DNA of 64,000 nt, taken from contig CM051521.1 in NCBI GenBank assembly GCA_028015205.1, forward strand, positions 71,532,314 to 71,596,313, read 5' to 3'. This DNA is from Mytilisepta virgata (Eukaryota; Mollusca; Bivalvia; Mytilida; Mytilidae). The position numbers and the translations under genes are program-made. Under the pieces are notes generated by a model that was not told where the DNA came from, made no database searches, and saw nothing but the letters and a program-made list of their open reading frames with translations. Position 1 is the stretch's first letter, and every line of letters starts with the position of its first letter. Shown in pieces: positions 24,057-36,465 of this stretch.

Positions 24057-25505
24057 TAGCTAAATTTTATATATTTAAATCAACATCAATTATGACCTAA
24101 GAATTTATTACCATATCTCAAACATAACTGACAAATATGCAGGCTCTGTTCCATCCAGCAAGAAAAACAATGAGGACAAAAAATTAACACAAAACAAAAC
24201 AATGAAAAATACACAAACAAAAATGACCTTAAGGAACCATGCACTTTAAACTGCAGGAGCAGAGACTATAGGAGTGCATGCCGTGATCAACAAAACTAAG
24301 ACAATTAATTTGTGTTAACTAAATTTAATAAGAGTTATCTTTATTTCTTCACATTAAAAGAAAATAGAAGTTAAATGAATCTGTAGGATACAGATGCTCA
24401 CTGACATTGGTAGACAGGAAATGGACATTCACAGGTCTGAAAATGACTTATACACATTACAAGCCATACCAAAAAATCAAATCATTCCAACAGGTATAGA
24501 TCAAGAGATCTTTGATGAAATATTTAACATTTTTGGTACTAATAAATGAATATCCATTGATATAATATAATTTTTAATTTAATGTTCTTGTTTCCACCAT
24601 CATTGTCTCGGGTGTAATATTGTAATAAACCAAGAGCACATAGCACATGATATGTCTTCTTTTGTAAATTGTGAAATTATATGTACAACTAGAAATTGTG
24701 TCTGTAATACAAAGATGTCCGCCTAAAATGTAGGTCATCATGTATGAATGCTCAGTACTATCCAAGGCACATCCACTGATGAAGTTTCTTTGATACACTA
24801 TGCTTGGTTCCAAAGAAATGAACTAGCTCCGTCAATCTACCAAAAATGGACCCTAACCTCAAATATTGCAACAGAAAAAATTAATGGTTTTTTGTGTCAG
24901 GAAATGTACAAGGATTAACCAAGAAAAAATCCCGATGAAATGAATGCAAGCAGATAAAATTACAGGTGAAATAAATTTCCTATGGGAATTTGTATTGAAT
25001 AAGGGAGATGACTCTCTAAAAACCGCTTGAAATTTGGCCAAAATCACAATTACTGTTTTTCCTGTACAAAATGTTTTGCGAAAGTCCAGCATTAAAAAAG
25101 CGTAAAACCAATTGGTTCAAAGTAGGCATTTTCTAAGATATTTAACATGTCGATAAAATCAAACTACAAATAAAATTATGAATATTCTTGTATCATAAAT
25201 AACAGAATATATAACTAAGTTACATTAAGCCAGTTTAGTCCATGGAAGTATTTTTCTTAACAAGCAGAGAGAGATGATTGTTGAATAAAAAGACAAAAAC
25301 CTAGTTTTAGCAAGAATTATTTCCCCTGTTCCATTGGAAATCCCTTAAGAGATTTGAAAGTCTAATTTTGAAGTTTCGCACGATCAGATGTTCATGGACA
25401 GTTTTCTGCATAGATTTAGGATATATTCAAAATATCTTCTGTTGCAATTAGTTTGAGGTCAAATTTTATTTTGACTGGACTAAACCCATGTCTTCTACAA
25501 CATTG

Positions 25506-25621
25506 TCAATTATTTGATCTCCCAGTCCCACCATCACAGTCTGGTGCAAATCTTAAAAAATTGCACACTATATCCTTTATGTTGGCCTCCTTTGCCTGTC
25601 CAAATGATGCAAGTATAACTT
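25506..25621 (-). pseudogene. Exon-like segment C of a minus-strand gene fragment (DUF4806-like tail)
   Basis: Read on the minus strand, a T-rich acceptor ending TTTTTTTGTAG is followed by two bases and 38 codons ending in TGA. The peptide VILASFGQAKEANIKD then IVCNFLRFAPDCDGG resembles the last part of DUF4806-type proteins, where a helix pair ends in a WLxxA-like motif followed by basic or Gly-rich residues. This is a resemblance from memory and is weak. The segment lies downstream of segments A and B, but the middle of such a domain was not found, so the gene is incomplete or a pseudogene. Confidence 0.3.
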
Positions 25622-26738
25622 CTACAAAAAAAACAATATTAAATTAATTACAATCACTGACTGACACACTTACGGGTAGCAAAGTTTTATAATTGTTGGC
25701 TGTGGAAAGCTGAATAAATATTAGGTTTTAAATAAAAATAAATGCATAATAGTTGACTGCTGTTGCCCCACAAAATGATCACATAAAATCGAAGACTATT
25801 GTTGCAAATCAACCCTTTTTTGCAATTTTGGAAAATGGATTTGAATAGTAAAAGAGTTGTTCCTTGACCTTATGTAAATATATTCCTTGGTTTTATTTTA
25901 TTATGAAAATGTACCAGGAAGTAACAAGCTGAGAGAAAATATAATCACATTTCAACATGTTTATATTAAAAATATTGTTTTATTTAAGACATGAATGGAC
26001 TCCATTGAATTGTTTTAACTTTAACTTTCAGTAGACTGTAAAACTTGGTTGTTTCAAAGGCCATTTTTTTGTTTTTCCCAGCCATATTCATTTGGCTCAT
26101 TAGAGTTACAGAGAAATCTGAAATGACATGTGCATACACAAAATTTATTATTCTTATAATGTCAAACAAATTTGATGCAAATAAGTATGCTATTTTTCAA
26201 ATGAAGGTATATTTCAAATTATTAAAATCGATTTCATATTATTATAAATGAAAAGCCACTTTTCATATAACAATTCAAAAACAACTTTAAACAGGAGGCC
26301 TTCGTATCCCGACCCTTAATTTTTTAAATGCTTGTTTTATTTCACATTTATAAAACAATGTAAATTCTGATCACCTTCAACTTTAGCAAGAATATAACAC
26401 TTTGATCTTTACCTATCAATCAACCAATAATTAAGTTTAAAGAAAATTGGCTTGATGTCGTGGATTAACATACAAATGTAGCTATAGGTGAGAAAGTGTG
26501 AAAATTTAACGGTAGTACAATTATCAATAAATATGCAATTCATGAGCATTACAAAAGAAATGATGAATGCTTCAGACGATTAAGATCCTTTTTATGATGG
26601 GCAATGTTACATGTACAAGGAGCTAAGGGGAGAGAATGATGTAATAGTTAAAAAAATATTTTGAAAGTTTTTCATAGACAAATTTCTGAAATCAATGAAA
26701 AAATGCCTGAACCCACTCGTTTAATGTAAACTTACACA

Positions 26739-26891
26739 TTAATCATAGTCCTCCTTTTCATCCAAGTTGGAATCAAAGGTCCTGAATTCCTCTAGGATAT
26801 TACATCTATTGATGTTAAAATTTGTATCACCAATTTGACTGTCTTTTTCTAGAATATGCTTTAACTCTACGAACTTGTAGAGAACTCGTCT
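26739..26891 (-). pseudogene. Exon-like segment B of a minus-strand gene fragment
   Basis: On the minus strand the acceptor AATTTCAG precedes 50 codons in phase 0, starting RRVLYKFVELKHILEKDSQ and ending LDEKEDYD before TAA. A strong donor-like GTAAGT follows just after the stop. The residue mix (charged, amphipathic helix) and the phase match to segment A are coding-like. The in-frame stop before a good donor suggests either a true end or a mutated internal exon. Confidence 0.35.
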
Positions 26892-27255
26892 CTGAAATTC
26901 TATAAAATAAAGGAATAGGTTAACCTTTTTATTTTATTTTGCCCAAGGCCTAAATTAAAAATGTTTGTCTGCTCTTTACCGATTCAGCAACTTTTCACTT
27001 TCAGCAAAAAACAACATACTTGATTTTTAATATATAATTCCCTTCAAAATACTTCTTTTGGCCTTACAACATACAATCACTGTATTGAACCACATCCTCA
27101 TGTTTCATTTAAATCTGATGTAAGATATTTGGTTTGTCATTTAAAAACCTACCGTTAAAGCCACCCATTATCCTTTTATTAAAATCAATAAAGACAATAT
27201 CTTAAATTAGAACTTCATTTGGGATGCTTAAAAAGTACAAAGAAAAATCACTTAC

Positions 27256-27354
27256 TTGCTTCAGAAAAAGGAAATCCTCTTGTTCTTGAAGTTGACCTAG
27301 ATCTCTGATCAAGTACTCTATCTCTAGACTATGCCAACATTTCTGGTATTCCAT
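27256..27354 (-). pseudogene. Exon-like segment A with start codon
   Basis: Minus-strand ATG at 27,354 opens 33 codons (MEYQKCWHSLEIEYLIRDLG, then QLQEQEDFLFLKQ) that end in phase 0 at CAA|GTAAGT. The peptide looks like a coiled-coil or amphipathic helix. It joins in frame to segment B. No protein family is recognised for this part. Confidence 0.35.
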
Positions 27355-28430
27355 TGTTATCTAAAAGCATGCATTATATATTAGATAAGACATAAAACAC
27401 ATCTTTGCTTGCAAATATAAATTATTAGTAAAAATTATACATACATGACAACATTAACAAGCATATTTCCAAACCACTGTCAATGATGACTTTTTTTTGT
27501 TATAATCTTTTGACATGCTTCAAAGAAACTCTCTTTAAAAAATGACAAACTTTTGACCAACATCAAATTTATACCATTGATTTGTAGCACCGCCGAGTCA
27601 AAATTGTCACAGGAGCTACATTATTGTAGTTAATAATAAAGGACTACTGTAGTGACCCTCCCCCCCGCCCCGTGTTTTTATCCAACCCTGTTCCCCCTTA
27701 AAACTTGAAGAAACGTCATTCAATAACTTACCTACTTGTAGCACACTCTGAAATAATATTGAATTTAATCTGCAAAATAACTGCTCTGTGCACTCTGTAA
27801 ACACATTCAATCGAAGTTTCCGCCAAATTTGAAAAACTCCTAATTTCCTGCACATGCGCAAATTAACTGGTTTCCGGTTGCATAACCGCGAAAATTCAAA
27901 ACGCCGACAACCGCGTTTATGTTATCAAATGGAGTCTTATCACAAAAGCAAATAAACATTTTTTATAAATGTATTCCAAGAAGACATTGGGCAATATTTT
28001 GGGTGTTATAAATGAAAATTGCCTTTTTTTAAATTCTAAAACAAAAGGGGGGGGGGTATTTTTCTTTTTACTTATTTTCTTTACTGGTTGAGTATATCTC
28101 CGAAAGGTACTCAATCTTGCCACTCGCCATGCATATTCTGGAAGAAAAGTAGAAACTTGGAAATATATGATAATGTACAATAATAAATCAAGTAGTGTAC
28201 TATAATTAAGAATAGTATTTTGTGAATATCGGAAAATTGGGGGAGGGGTCAATTTGTAATTGGAACGAGAGGGGGTCAATATTTCTTGCTCAACATGCCG
28301 AGGTAGATTTTTGGGGGTTTTATTTATTTCTTAAAAAAATCATAAAAGTCTTGTTTACTCTTTATCGGTGGGAATTGATAAAAAAAGTTTGTCTTGTAGT
28401 TGCACACATAAAACAGGGATCTTATATATA

Positions 28431-28558
28431 CTGTAAATTCAGAAATTATTAAGTGCATTTATTATTGCGATTTTATAATTTTACACCAAAATGCGATTTT
28501 AATTTTTGCGATATTGAGAAAAATCCCGCTTTATTCGCAATAATTTTCTTATTTACAG
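28431..28558. mobile_element. 128-bp TA-flanked MITE
   Basis: TA at 28,429-28,430 and 28,559-28,560 flank ends CTGTAAAT and ATTTACAG, with further matching AATTATT/AATAATT in the arms. The interior repeats GCGATTTT and TTTGCGA. TA duplication points to mobilisation by a Tc1/mariner-type transposase. Confidence 0.75.
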
Positions 28559-28961
28559 TAGCCAGACTTAGAATTATTTGGTCCAAGAATAAAATTAATT
28601 AAATCAAAATCTGCAACGTACATATAACATTAGATGTAACGAAATCCAGTCAACGTGCATGAAAGCCTCAGGATTAAGTGCTATATGGTGTATGTTGAAA
28701 TTAATATATGACATATTCAGATTGGTCTATATCCATCCAAACATTGTAACAACATTGAAACAATGTCCAAGATGGACGAAAAAATAACATTGAAACAATG
28801 TTGTAATTTTCAACGTTGTTTTACAAACGTTGGATCAACATTGAAACAATTTTATTGTTTTTGGTTGAAAACCATAACGTTGATTCAATGTTGAATATTG
28901 GTTGAACAACTAACCAACCAATATCCAACGTTGATTCAATGTTCTTGTGCCGGCTGGGCCC

Positions 28962-29440
28962 TCTTGGATTTTCCAATATGACCGATCGAAAGCACTTGTA
29001 GTGACCTATTTTTACACCAAGCATCAAGTCTCTTCGATTTGTTTTCTAATTTTTACATTTTTTTTCGACTTTGAACAGCAGCCATCTTTAAATGGCAGCC
29101 ATGTTGGATTTCTAATATGAGGTGGCAAAACTTCAGATACTGCTTTATTTTTGTGTCAAGTTTAGTTCAATTCCATTCGGCCGTGTCTATGAACACTCGA
29201 GGACAATTTCTAATTTTTACGATTTTTTTCGACTCTGACAGCCGCCATTTGGAACAGGGCCGTGCACCGGAAGTTTTAATTAAGACGAGACACATCTCCG
29301 GTTGACCCTTGAATTTTTGGCCAATTTTGGTCGCGAACCCTTCATCCGTTACGTTTCGAGAACACTCGCGGACTAAACTCGGTCGGACGACCGGAGAACG
29401 ATAATAAGAAACTTAGTTTAGGGGAACATTACTAGTAATC
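28962..29440 (+). repeat. Right part of the host repeat split by the 5.6-kb element
   Basis: The block contains repeated words GGCAGCCATGTTGGATTTC, TCTAATTTTTACxxTTTTTTTCGACT and a GC-richer tail with CCGTGCACCGGAAG and CGTTTCGAGAACACTCG. Two subunits (28,962-29,080 and 29,087-29,225) align by eye. There is no coding content. Confidence 0.55.
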
Positions 29441-29689
29441 CTGTATCAGTGAACTGACACTTAATGTCTCTCAAATGCCCCCAGCTATCTTTATTCTCCC
29501 AAAGTAAATGAAAATATGTCTCTTGTAATGCTTTTCACCATCAAGTTCATCTTACCTGATATTATAATATATACAATGTGATATTCTTGTACTTTTAAAA
29601 ACAAAATAAGATATGAACCCGTGGAATCTATAATTATTACTGGCCTTAAATATCATATTTAGTTTAAGTAAAAACAATATGATCATGCG

Positions 29690-31225
29690 ATTTTGAGGAG
29701 TGTGGCATACCCCCTGTAGACACCCCCCTATATTCATCAATGAATACATCTTCCAATAAGGAGTAAGAATATGTATGGTTATATGTTGGGGATCTCAAAG
29801 TTTTTAAATTTACAAAGCCAAATCTATTTTGAGGGGCGTTGCATACCCTTCTGGAGACACCATTTACATCAATGAATTAATCTTGCAGTAAGGAGTAAGA
29901 ATATATGTGGTTATAAGGTGGGGATCTTAAAAGTTTCAAAATTACAGAGCCAAATATATTTTGAGGGGTGGGGGCATACACCTAGGGACCCCCCTGGTGT
30001 ACATCAATAAATGCACCTTCCCATAAGGAGTAAGAATATATACGGTTATATGGTGGAGATCTCAGTGGTATCCCACCTAGGGACTCGCCATATACATTTA
30101 CATATGTATCTTTCCATAAGGAGCAATAATATATATGGTTATAGGGTAGGGATCTCAAAAGTTTAAAAGCTACTAGTTTAAGGGGGCGAGGAATTATCCC
30201 CACGCATTTACGTAAATGAATGCTTCTTCCAATAAGGAGTAAGAATATATCTGAAAGGTTTAATAGTTACTATTTTAAATGGCGGGGAATACCCCCAGGG
30301 ATCCACCCCTCCCATTTATATCAACGAATGCAACTTCCCATGGGGAGCAAGAATATATGTGGTTAAAGGGCGGGATCTCAAAGGTTTTAAAGTTAGTATT
30401 TTGAGGGGGCGGGCATACCCCTCTAGGGACCCTCCATATACATATATAAATGTATCTTTCCATAAGGATCAAGAATATATATGGTTACAGGGTGGGGATC
30501 TCAAAAGTTAAATAGCTACTATTTTTAGGGGGAGAGGAATTACCCCTCCCATTTACGTAAATGAATACATCTTCTAATAAGGAGTAAGTATATATATGGT
30601 TATATAGTGGGGATCTCAAAGGTTTAAAAGTTACTATTTTGAATGGGGGAATACCTCCTAGGACCCCCACCCCCCCCCACCCCCACAATGCATGCACCTT
30701 CCCATAGGGAGTAAGAATATATATGGTTAAATGGCGGGGATCTCAAAGGTTTAAAAGTTATTATTTTAAGAGGGGCATACCCCTATTGACCCTCCATATA
30801 CATTAATGAATGCATCTTCCCATTAGGAGCAATAATATATATGGTTATAGGATGAAAAGCTCAAACGTTTAAAAGTTACTATTTTTAGGGGAGGAGCATA
30901 CCCCATAGGGAACCCCGATGTACATTACTGAATGCATCTACCCATAAGGGCAAGAATATACTTAATATATGGTTACAGGGTGGCGATCTCAATGGTATAA
31001 AAGTTACTATTTTTTATGCGGCGGGGCATACCCCTAAACGAACCCCATGTACATCAATAAATACATGTTACAACAAAAAGAGTAAGAATATATATATTTA
31101 TAGGGTGGACATCTCAAAGGTTTCAAAATTACAGACTGGTCTATTTTTAGGGTGTAGGGCACATCTCCTAGGGAACCCCCCCCCCCCCCCCCCCCCATAT
31201 ACACCAATGAATGTGTCTTCTCATT
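29690..31225 (+). repeat. Tandem array of about 120-bp units, twelve or so copies
   Basis: AAGGAGTAAGAATATATATGG or a variant occurs at about 29,758, 29,890, 30,024, 30,118, 30,236, 30,343, 30,466, 30,580, 30,707, 30,824, 30,950 and 31,080, with spacing 94-135 bp. Each unit then has GGGGATCTCAAAGGTTT, AAGTTACTATTTT, GGGGCATACCCCTAGGGACC and CATCAATGAATGCATCTTCC. A run of about 20 C lies at 31,177-31,196. Minus-strand open frames across it are repeat-encoded. Confidence 0.9.
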
Positions 31226-31284
31226 ACAGTAGACTTATAAGAGGACGATACAACTGAGTAACATTATCAATCAATAACTGCATA

Positions 31285-32174
31285 CTGTGGATTCATTTAT
31301 TTTCGTGGATACCAATTTTCGTGGATAGAGAAAAAAAGGCATTTCGTGGGATACGTAAATTCGTGGATTGCTGCATTAGAAAAAATATAAAAAGTTGTTG
31401 AAATACTGAAATTCGTGGCCTGGCACATCAGATATCATGAAAATACTGCAACAAAACGTGCCGATCAGACTTTGATAATGTACGGTAAAGTACTGATTTT
31501 AAGCGCTTATAAAACAAGGTCTAACTAACAAATTATTCAAATTTTGAACCTAACAGAGCGTGTCATGAATTTAACAAGATTAAAAAAAATCCGTAATTAT
31601 TTACTTGTTAGATTAATCAGGTGTGAAATATTTATTGACAAAATTGCAATCACTTGTCACCAAATACCTCGGGGCATATACATACGTATGTTTAATCCGA
31701 TAACGATCATTTTAATAATTTCTGCTGTATTATCTTTTTACAGGATGTTATTACTGTAATTTATGAGAAATTCTGTATTGTTTAGGCCTACTTAGGCTTA
31801 ATCTTTTTCTTGAATGCTTGAATTTAAAAAAACCGGAAGTGAATTCCGCGACAATTTACACAGTCCAAATATTTTGAAAGAACATTTTTTTGGCGTTTAT
31901 ATGTTACCAAATACAAAATTACATGAAACACTGTATCCCCTGTGGATATAGCTGACTCATCATATGCCAGTATCCAAGTACATACTGTAACAACGCAGTT
32001 GTTCATTGTTGTGTCGGATAGGTACATCAAAACTCCGTGGTGTCAAACTTGAGTGCAAAAAAATTTAATCTGAAGTAAAAATATTATTTTTCGTTGGATA
32101 TTTAAATTGGTTGTTTACTGGGACCCACGAAAACCACGAAAATTGGTATAGAACGAATTTTAATGAATCCACAG
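31285..32174. mobile_element. 890-bp TA-flanked non-autonomous element
   Basis: Inverted ends CTGTGGATTCATTTATTTTC and the mirrored GAATGAATCCACAG-type right end share ATACCAATTTTCGTGG further in, and TA dinucleotides flank both (31,283-31,284; 32,175-32,176). The left arm repeats TTCGTGGA. No transposase frame is present. Related termini occur at 22,801-22,952. Confidence 0.7.
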
Positions 32175-33233
32175 TATTGTTTTTTCCTTATGTTTCCATT
32201 GAAACCTTTACCTCTTTTGATCCCCCTAAAACATACTTTTTGACCCCCCAATCTTGAAGTGGATGTCATTAGGATAAACAAAAAACATGGGGCTATGGAG
32301 TAAAAACAATAAGTCTCCAAACTTTGTTTGGGAGACCTAATAATAATAAGAAACAGAGTAAAACAGTATGTTCCCCGCTTCGTTGGGGGAACATAACTAC
32401 ATCAATTTTAAAATACAATTTATTCACTTATTAATTACTTTTGAAAGCAAAGCTTAACAATACTGATTCGTATCGACAATGCCTGTCCTGTCAAGCAGGC
32501 TGATAGCTCCCATCCATACAGATCACTTGTTTTAATACACATTTACATTAACATACATTTGTATGTGCAATACCGAAATACATAAAACCCAAATTTTAAA
32601 TCTGATTTTCTGAAAATACTAAATTTTATATTGCATATTTTTCATGCATTCCTCGGTGTTTTGAGAAAAGAATTATTCTGTTTCCAGCTTCAGGTATCCA
32701 TAATTACTGTAAAATATTTTTGATGGGGACAGTAAATACAATTTATAATTGTGTAATACGTAATTATGTCTCATATCATGACACCTAAACGAATTTCACA
32801 CCTTTTGGATTGCTAAGGTGAACTAATTTATTGGAATATGTAATTTATAGTAATATTAATATAGTGCATGATGACGATCGTAAAATTTCCTAAGTGATGA
32901 CATCAACTGATCCCCGATAAAACTCTGGATAAGCAGCTTTTGTGACAGTAGCAATCCTCTTTGTCGAAAGCAATACTAACTCACGCATGCTCTTAAATAT
33001 CGGACAAGATGAGAAACGTAGACGCTATATGTATGCGATGCTGGTATATTGCTACTCAAGAAGAGAAAGTTAACAATATGAAAATTGAAATCACCATGAT
33101 TGTCATAAAGTGTTGTCTTCAAATGTCCCTCATTGTTTCAAGAAACAAATCCAAATAATTTAACTTGAATACAAATGTGTTTATTTTATCTTCAATTTAA
33201 AGCATTCAGTTAGTGATATTTAATAAAATTTTA

Positions 33234-33495
33234 TAACTAATAATTAAATTGATTTATTGAATAGAACATAGTCAATTAAGTCCACAATTTACATTTGCCC
33301 GAATCCACAATTTAAACCACAATTTAAATGGCTTAACAGATTCATCCGTGGTTTGTTCGATCAGTATTAAAATTTCATTTAATTCACGTGGCTAGTGTCA
33401 GCGCGAAATTTGCTTTAAACTGTGATGAATGTTTCACCTATTTACATTCTTCAGCTGGAGGTTTGAAGGAAATCAACACCACAATTTCCATAAAA
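33234..33495 (+). repeat. Split direct repeat A1
   Basis: It matches 38,702-38,965 by eye over about 260 bp, sharing AACTAATAATTAAATTGAT, TCAATTAAGTCCACAATTTA, TTTGTTCGATCAGTATT, GTGGCTAGTGTCAGCG and ATTCTTCAGCTGGAGGTT. The copies differ by scattered substitutions. Confidence 0.9.
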
Positions 33496-34021
33496 GATAA
33501 GTAATGTTAATGTATTTTCTTTTTAATTTTAAGATGCGAATTTTGTTAGTTTTCATTTCAAATAATTCTTTACGTTTATAATAACATTTTAGAGTTTGTA
33601 TGATCATTGGGTTAAGCAAATTGCATGTATTATCTATTTAATTTGTTTATAAACGTGTAAAAGCAGATTGTTCTTTAATAAATTTGATTCCATAGGTTTC
33701 CGTTTTAGTTTCAAGGAACTTGAGTTTGATTGTGATAAATACTATTCGTTAAAGGTTTGAATTCAAAACTATTTGAAATTTAAACGAGAATACGTATGTT
33801 TAGATGCATTTTACTGTATCAAGAGGATGCATTACATTGCGCATATTCTCCGCATACAGAACAATGGCTTTAATGTTTATCCATTATACTGCAAAATCGG
33901 ATCTGTGAATATTAATATTTAATTGTTCTATATGGATTAACAATTTCCTTTTGCCTGTTATAAAGGTAATTAAAATTTATGTAATTTTTGCATTAATTGT
34001 TTAATTTTTTTACTATGCCCT

Positions 34022-35061
34022 AGAGCCGGAGGGAGAAAAGCAAGAGCTGTAAATCCTGCAGGTCTAGCTTATATTCAAAGGTTAAGACAACGGGAAGGTC
34101 CTATTCAGATCGAGAGGCCTAGGCGTGGAGGCCGCCACAGGGCATCAGTTGCACTGAATCCTGTTTCAGATGAAAATCAAGTACAAGCCGCTCCATTATC
34201 CGTTCAGAACAATTTGCTACAGGCAGTAGCTCATGTGGATGTACAATCCGTTCACATGAACTTAAAACCTCCACCAGCTCCTACTGTGTGCAGCCAATGT
34301 GTGCAAGCTGTTCCTCTTGCATCTAATGGTGAGAATATGCTTAATATTTCTCCAAATATCACATTAAATGCACCTTTGCTGATGCCATTTTCAAATGAGC
34401 TTGATATTTTCCTCTCCCAAAGTGTTACAAGACAAAATATAGAATTTAGAGTATATAGATTTGTCTTGCTATTGAGGTAGAATTTCAATATGCCAAATGA
34501 GAATCAAAAAATTGTATAGCTATTGAAAATGGCAGATTTATTGTCCAAACTGTAAATAAGTTAGTCAAGTTAAAACATTGAAAATATAGATATGTGAACT
34601 GATGCATTTTTTAATTATGCAAAAGTTTCGATAACTAGACATCCATCAATTGCTAAATACTTGTTAATGTATATTGCAATTATTAAGTGTATTAGGTGGG
34701 GGGGGGGGGGGGGGCAATATCAGATTCTACATTCGAACGTGTTTACATGTACGATCAGCAATTTAGACTAAGAGTTTCTTTGAATTTAAATATGACTTGG
34801 TCTCAGATCGATGGTTTGTTATGGCTATGTTTTATATCCAAAGGTGCTTCATGAGTTCAAAACTTAAATTTTGCTATTGTAAATCAGAAGCCTTGTTATG
34901 AATTTAACTTTAAGAAAGGTTATTTTAGGCGTAATTGTGTTAACAAGCATGTATGTTTGAAATTTGGTGGATCACACCCTGCAATTTTATGTAATCAGTT
35001 CGCTGAATTTACTAATAAACAGACCGCATACAAACATAAAAACCAATCTTCAGTTGGAAAG
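34022..35061 (+). pseudogene. Gag-like region of the Ngaro element
   Basis: From 34,022 an open frame reads RAGGRKARAVNPAGLAYIQR, a basic segment, through 34,480; it has no ATG at its start. A second segment near 34,895-35,061 reads KPCYEFNFKKGYFRRNC, then VNKHVCLKFGGSHPAILC. Its Cys/His spacing (C..., NC, HVC, GGSHPAILC) resembles the nucleic-acid-binding knuckle of DIRS/Ngaro Gag-like proteins. A poly-G run at 34,697-34,714 lies between the two. Stops separate the pieces. Nucleic-acid binding is inferred from the motif only. Confidence 0.6.
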
Positions 35062-35139
35062 TAAAGTATGCGATCTCCTTTGTTAGGCAGTGGTCCTCAG
35101 AATAAATAATGTGTTTCAGATAACAGATTTGATGTTTGG

Positions 35140-35985
35140 AAGATGGGGTTTTCTGTGATAAATCTGATGCAACTTGAGCAAGCACCACAGCATTATCCAA
35201 ACAGACATGCAGCCTACGAGTTACTTAATGGTTTTTCATTTGGAATCAAAATTAATTACAATGTCCCAAGACTGGCGTTGGACACAAACAATTTAATATC
35301 AGTCAAGAATAATTTGGATGTCGCTCTTGAAAAGTTGAAAATGAAATAAATCTCGGTTGTATTGCAGGTCCTTTCAAAAATCGGCCGATTTCTAATCTTA
35401 GGTATTGCCCAATCGGTGTAGTGCCAAAAAAAGAGGGGTGAGTTAACCGTGTAAATGATTATATTGATTATATTGGTGAATCTTACACAATTGTACATTA
35501 CTCCCACTTTGATAATGCTGTATAAATTATTGAAAATCTGGGAAAAGGGGCCTAGTGGGCAAAAAAGACAAAGTAAGCATTCAGACTTTTCCATGTTACC
35601 CTGGTAATTTTGATTTACATTGTTTTAAAATGGGAGAATTTTATTACATTGATAAACGCCTCCCTATGGGTTCCTCAGTATCTTGCAAAACCTTTGAACT
35701 ATTTTCAACATTTATTCATTGGCTCGTAAGCTTCGAAACGGGGTGAAAGAATTTAAATCACTATTTAGGTCGATTTCTTTTTCGCTGGGAAAAGTGATTA
35801 CGATGATTGTTTGAAATTAATGCATCAGTTTGATAACATTTCCAAAAGCATAGGAGTTCCCATAGCAAGAAAAAAAACAGAAGGACCTGCAACACAACTG
35901 GATTTTCTGGGTCTTACAATTAATACTATACATTTAGTCGAAAATTCCAAACGACAAATTAGAGGATTTACTAACCCAAATTAAG
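35140..35985 (+). pseudogene. Reverse transcriptase of the Ngaro element
   Basis: Pieces in order: NLGCIAGPFKNRPISNLRYC then PIGVVPKK at 35,350-35,435 (DIRS-class template entry motif), FKMGEFYYIDKRLPMGSSVS at 35,622-35,685 (conserved primer-grip-side block with LPMG), and VDFFFAG near 35,770, where these enzymes normally carry two adjacent catalytic aspartates (here only one is seen). Then come DCLKLMHQFDNI, SIGVPIARKKTEGP and LDFLGLTIN. Frameshifts and stops lie between the blocks, so it cannot make an active enzyme. Confidence 0.8.
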
Positions 35986-36465
35986 ATGGTATCTTCAGCA
36001 AAAACTATTACACTTAAACAATTGCAATCTCTTTGCGGTATCTTAGCATTTTGTAATAGAGCTTTGCCAGCTGGAAGGGAGTTTCGTAGTCGATTGTTTG
36101 CAGCTACTTCAAAAGCAAGTAAACCATATCATTTCATAAGGGTCACAAAAAATATTTATGAGGATCTAATATATGGAAGTACTTTCTTGAACAATTCAAT
36201 GGCGTTTCATATATTTTAGAAAAAAAATGGCTATCAAATTTCGACATACAGCTTTTTACTGACAGTTCTGGATCACCTGATACTGGATGTGAAGGTGGAG
36301 GGGGGGTATTTTATGGGTAAATTGTTTTTTCTACCACGGTATAAAGAATGGATTGAAACGGATGTTTTCAACGATATGACATATTTGGAGATTATTCCAA
36401 TAACTTTGGCTATATATCTTTGGTACGGGGAATTTTTCCGAAAGAAAGTTCTGTTTCGTGTAGAT
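35986..36465 (+). pseudogene. RNase H region of the Ngaro element, first part
   Basis: SLCGILAFCNRALPAGREFR at 36,030-36,090 is the connection-domain signature of this class. DIQLFTDSSGSPDTGC at 36,242-36,290 carries the first RNase H aspartate, and TYLEIIPITLAIYLW near 36,378-36,422 the glutamate. The frame reaches FRVD and is then cut by the SINE-like insertion; it resumes at 36,774 with NMAIVTILNSK. Confidence 0.8.

Larger units (their letters stand above)
23389..28957. mobile_element. 5.6-kb DNA-transposon-like element, long inverted termini, GCCC target duplication
   Basis: The left end CCAGCAGGCACA and right end TGTGCCGGCTGG are inverted with one mismatch, and each is flanked by GCCC (23,385-23,388 and 28,958-28,961). 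Both arms continue for about 190-215 bp as degenerate repeats of AACATTGAAACAATGTTG-like words, a substructured terminus seen in several animal DNA transposon groups. Inside are a 304-bp MITE (23,753), a TA-flanked MITE (28,431) and a minus-strand exon-like gene fragment (25,506-27,354). No DDE transposase is visible, so the superfamily is undetermined and the element may be non-autonomous or decayed. Confidence 0.7.

Noticed and set aside
29690..31225. CRISPR-like repeat array
   Set aside because: Units are about 120 bp, variable in length and diverged, with no spacer pattern, and the genome is eukaryotic.
34252..34488. Minus-strand open frame in the Ngaro element
   Set aside because: Shadow of the Gag-like frame, which has the better composition and position.
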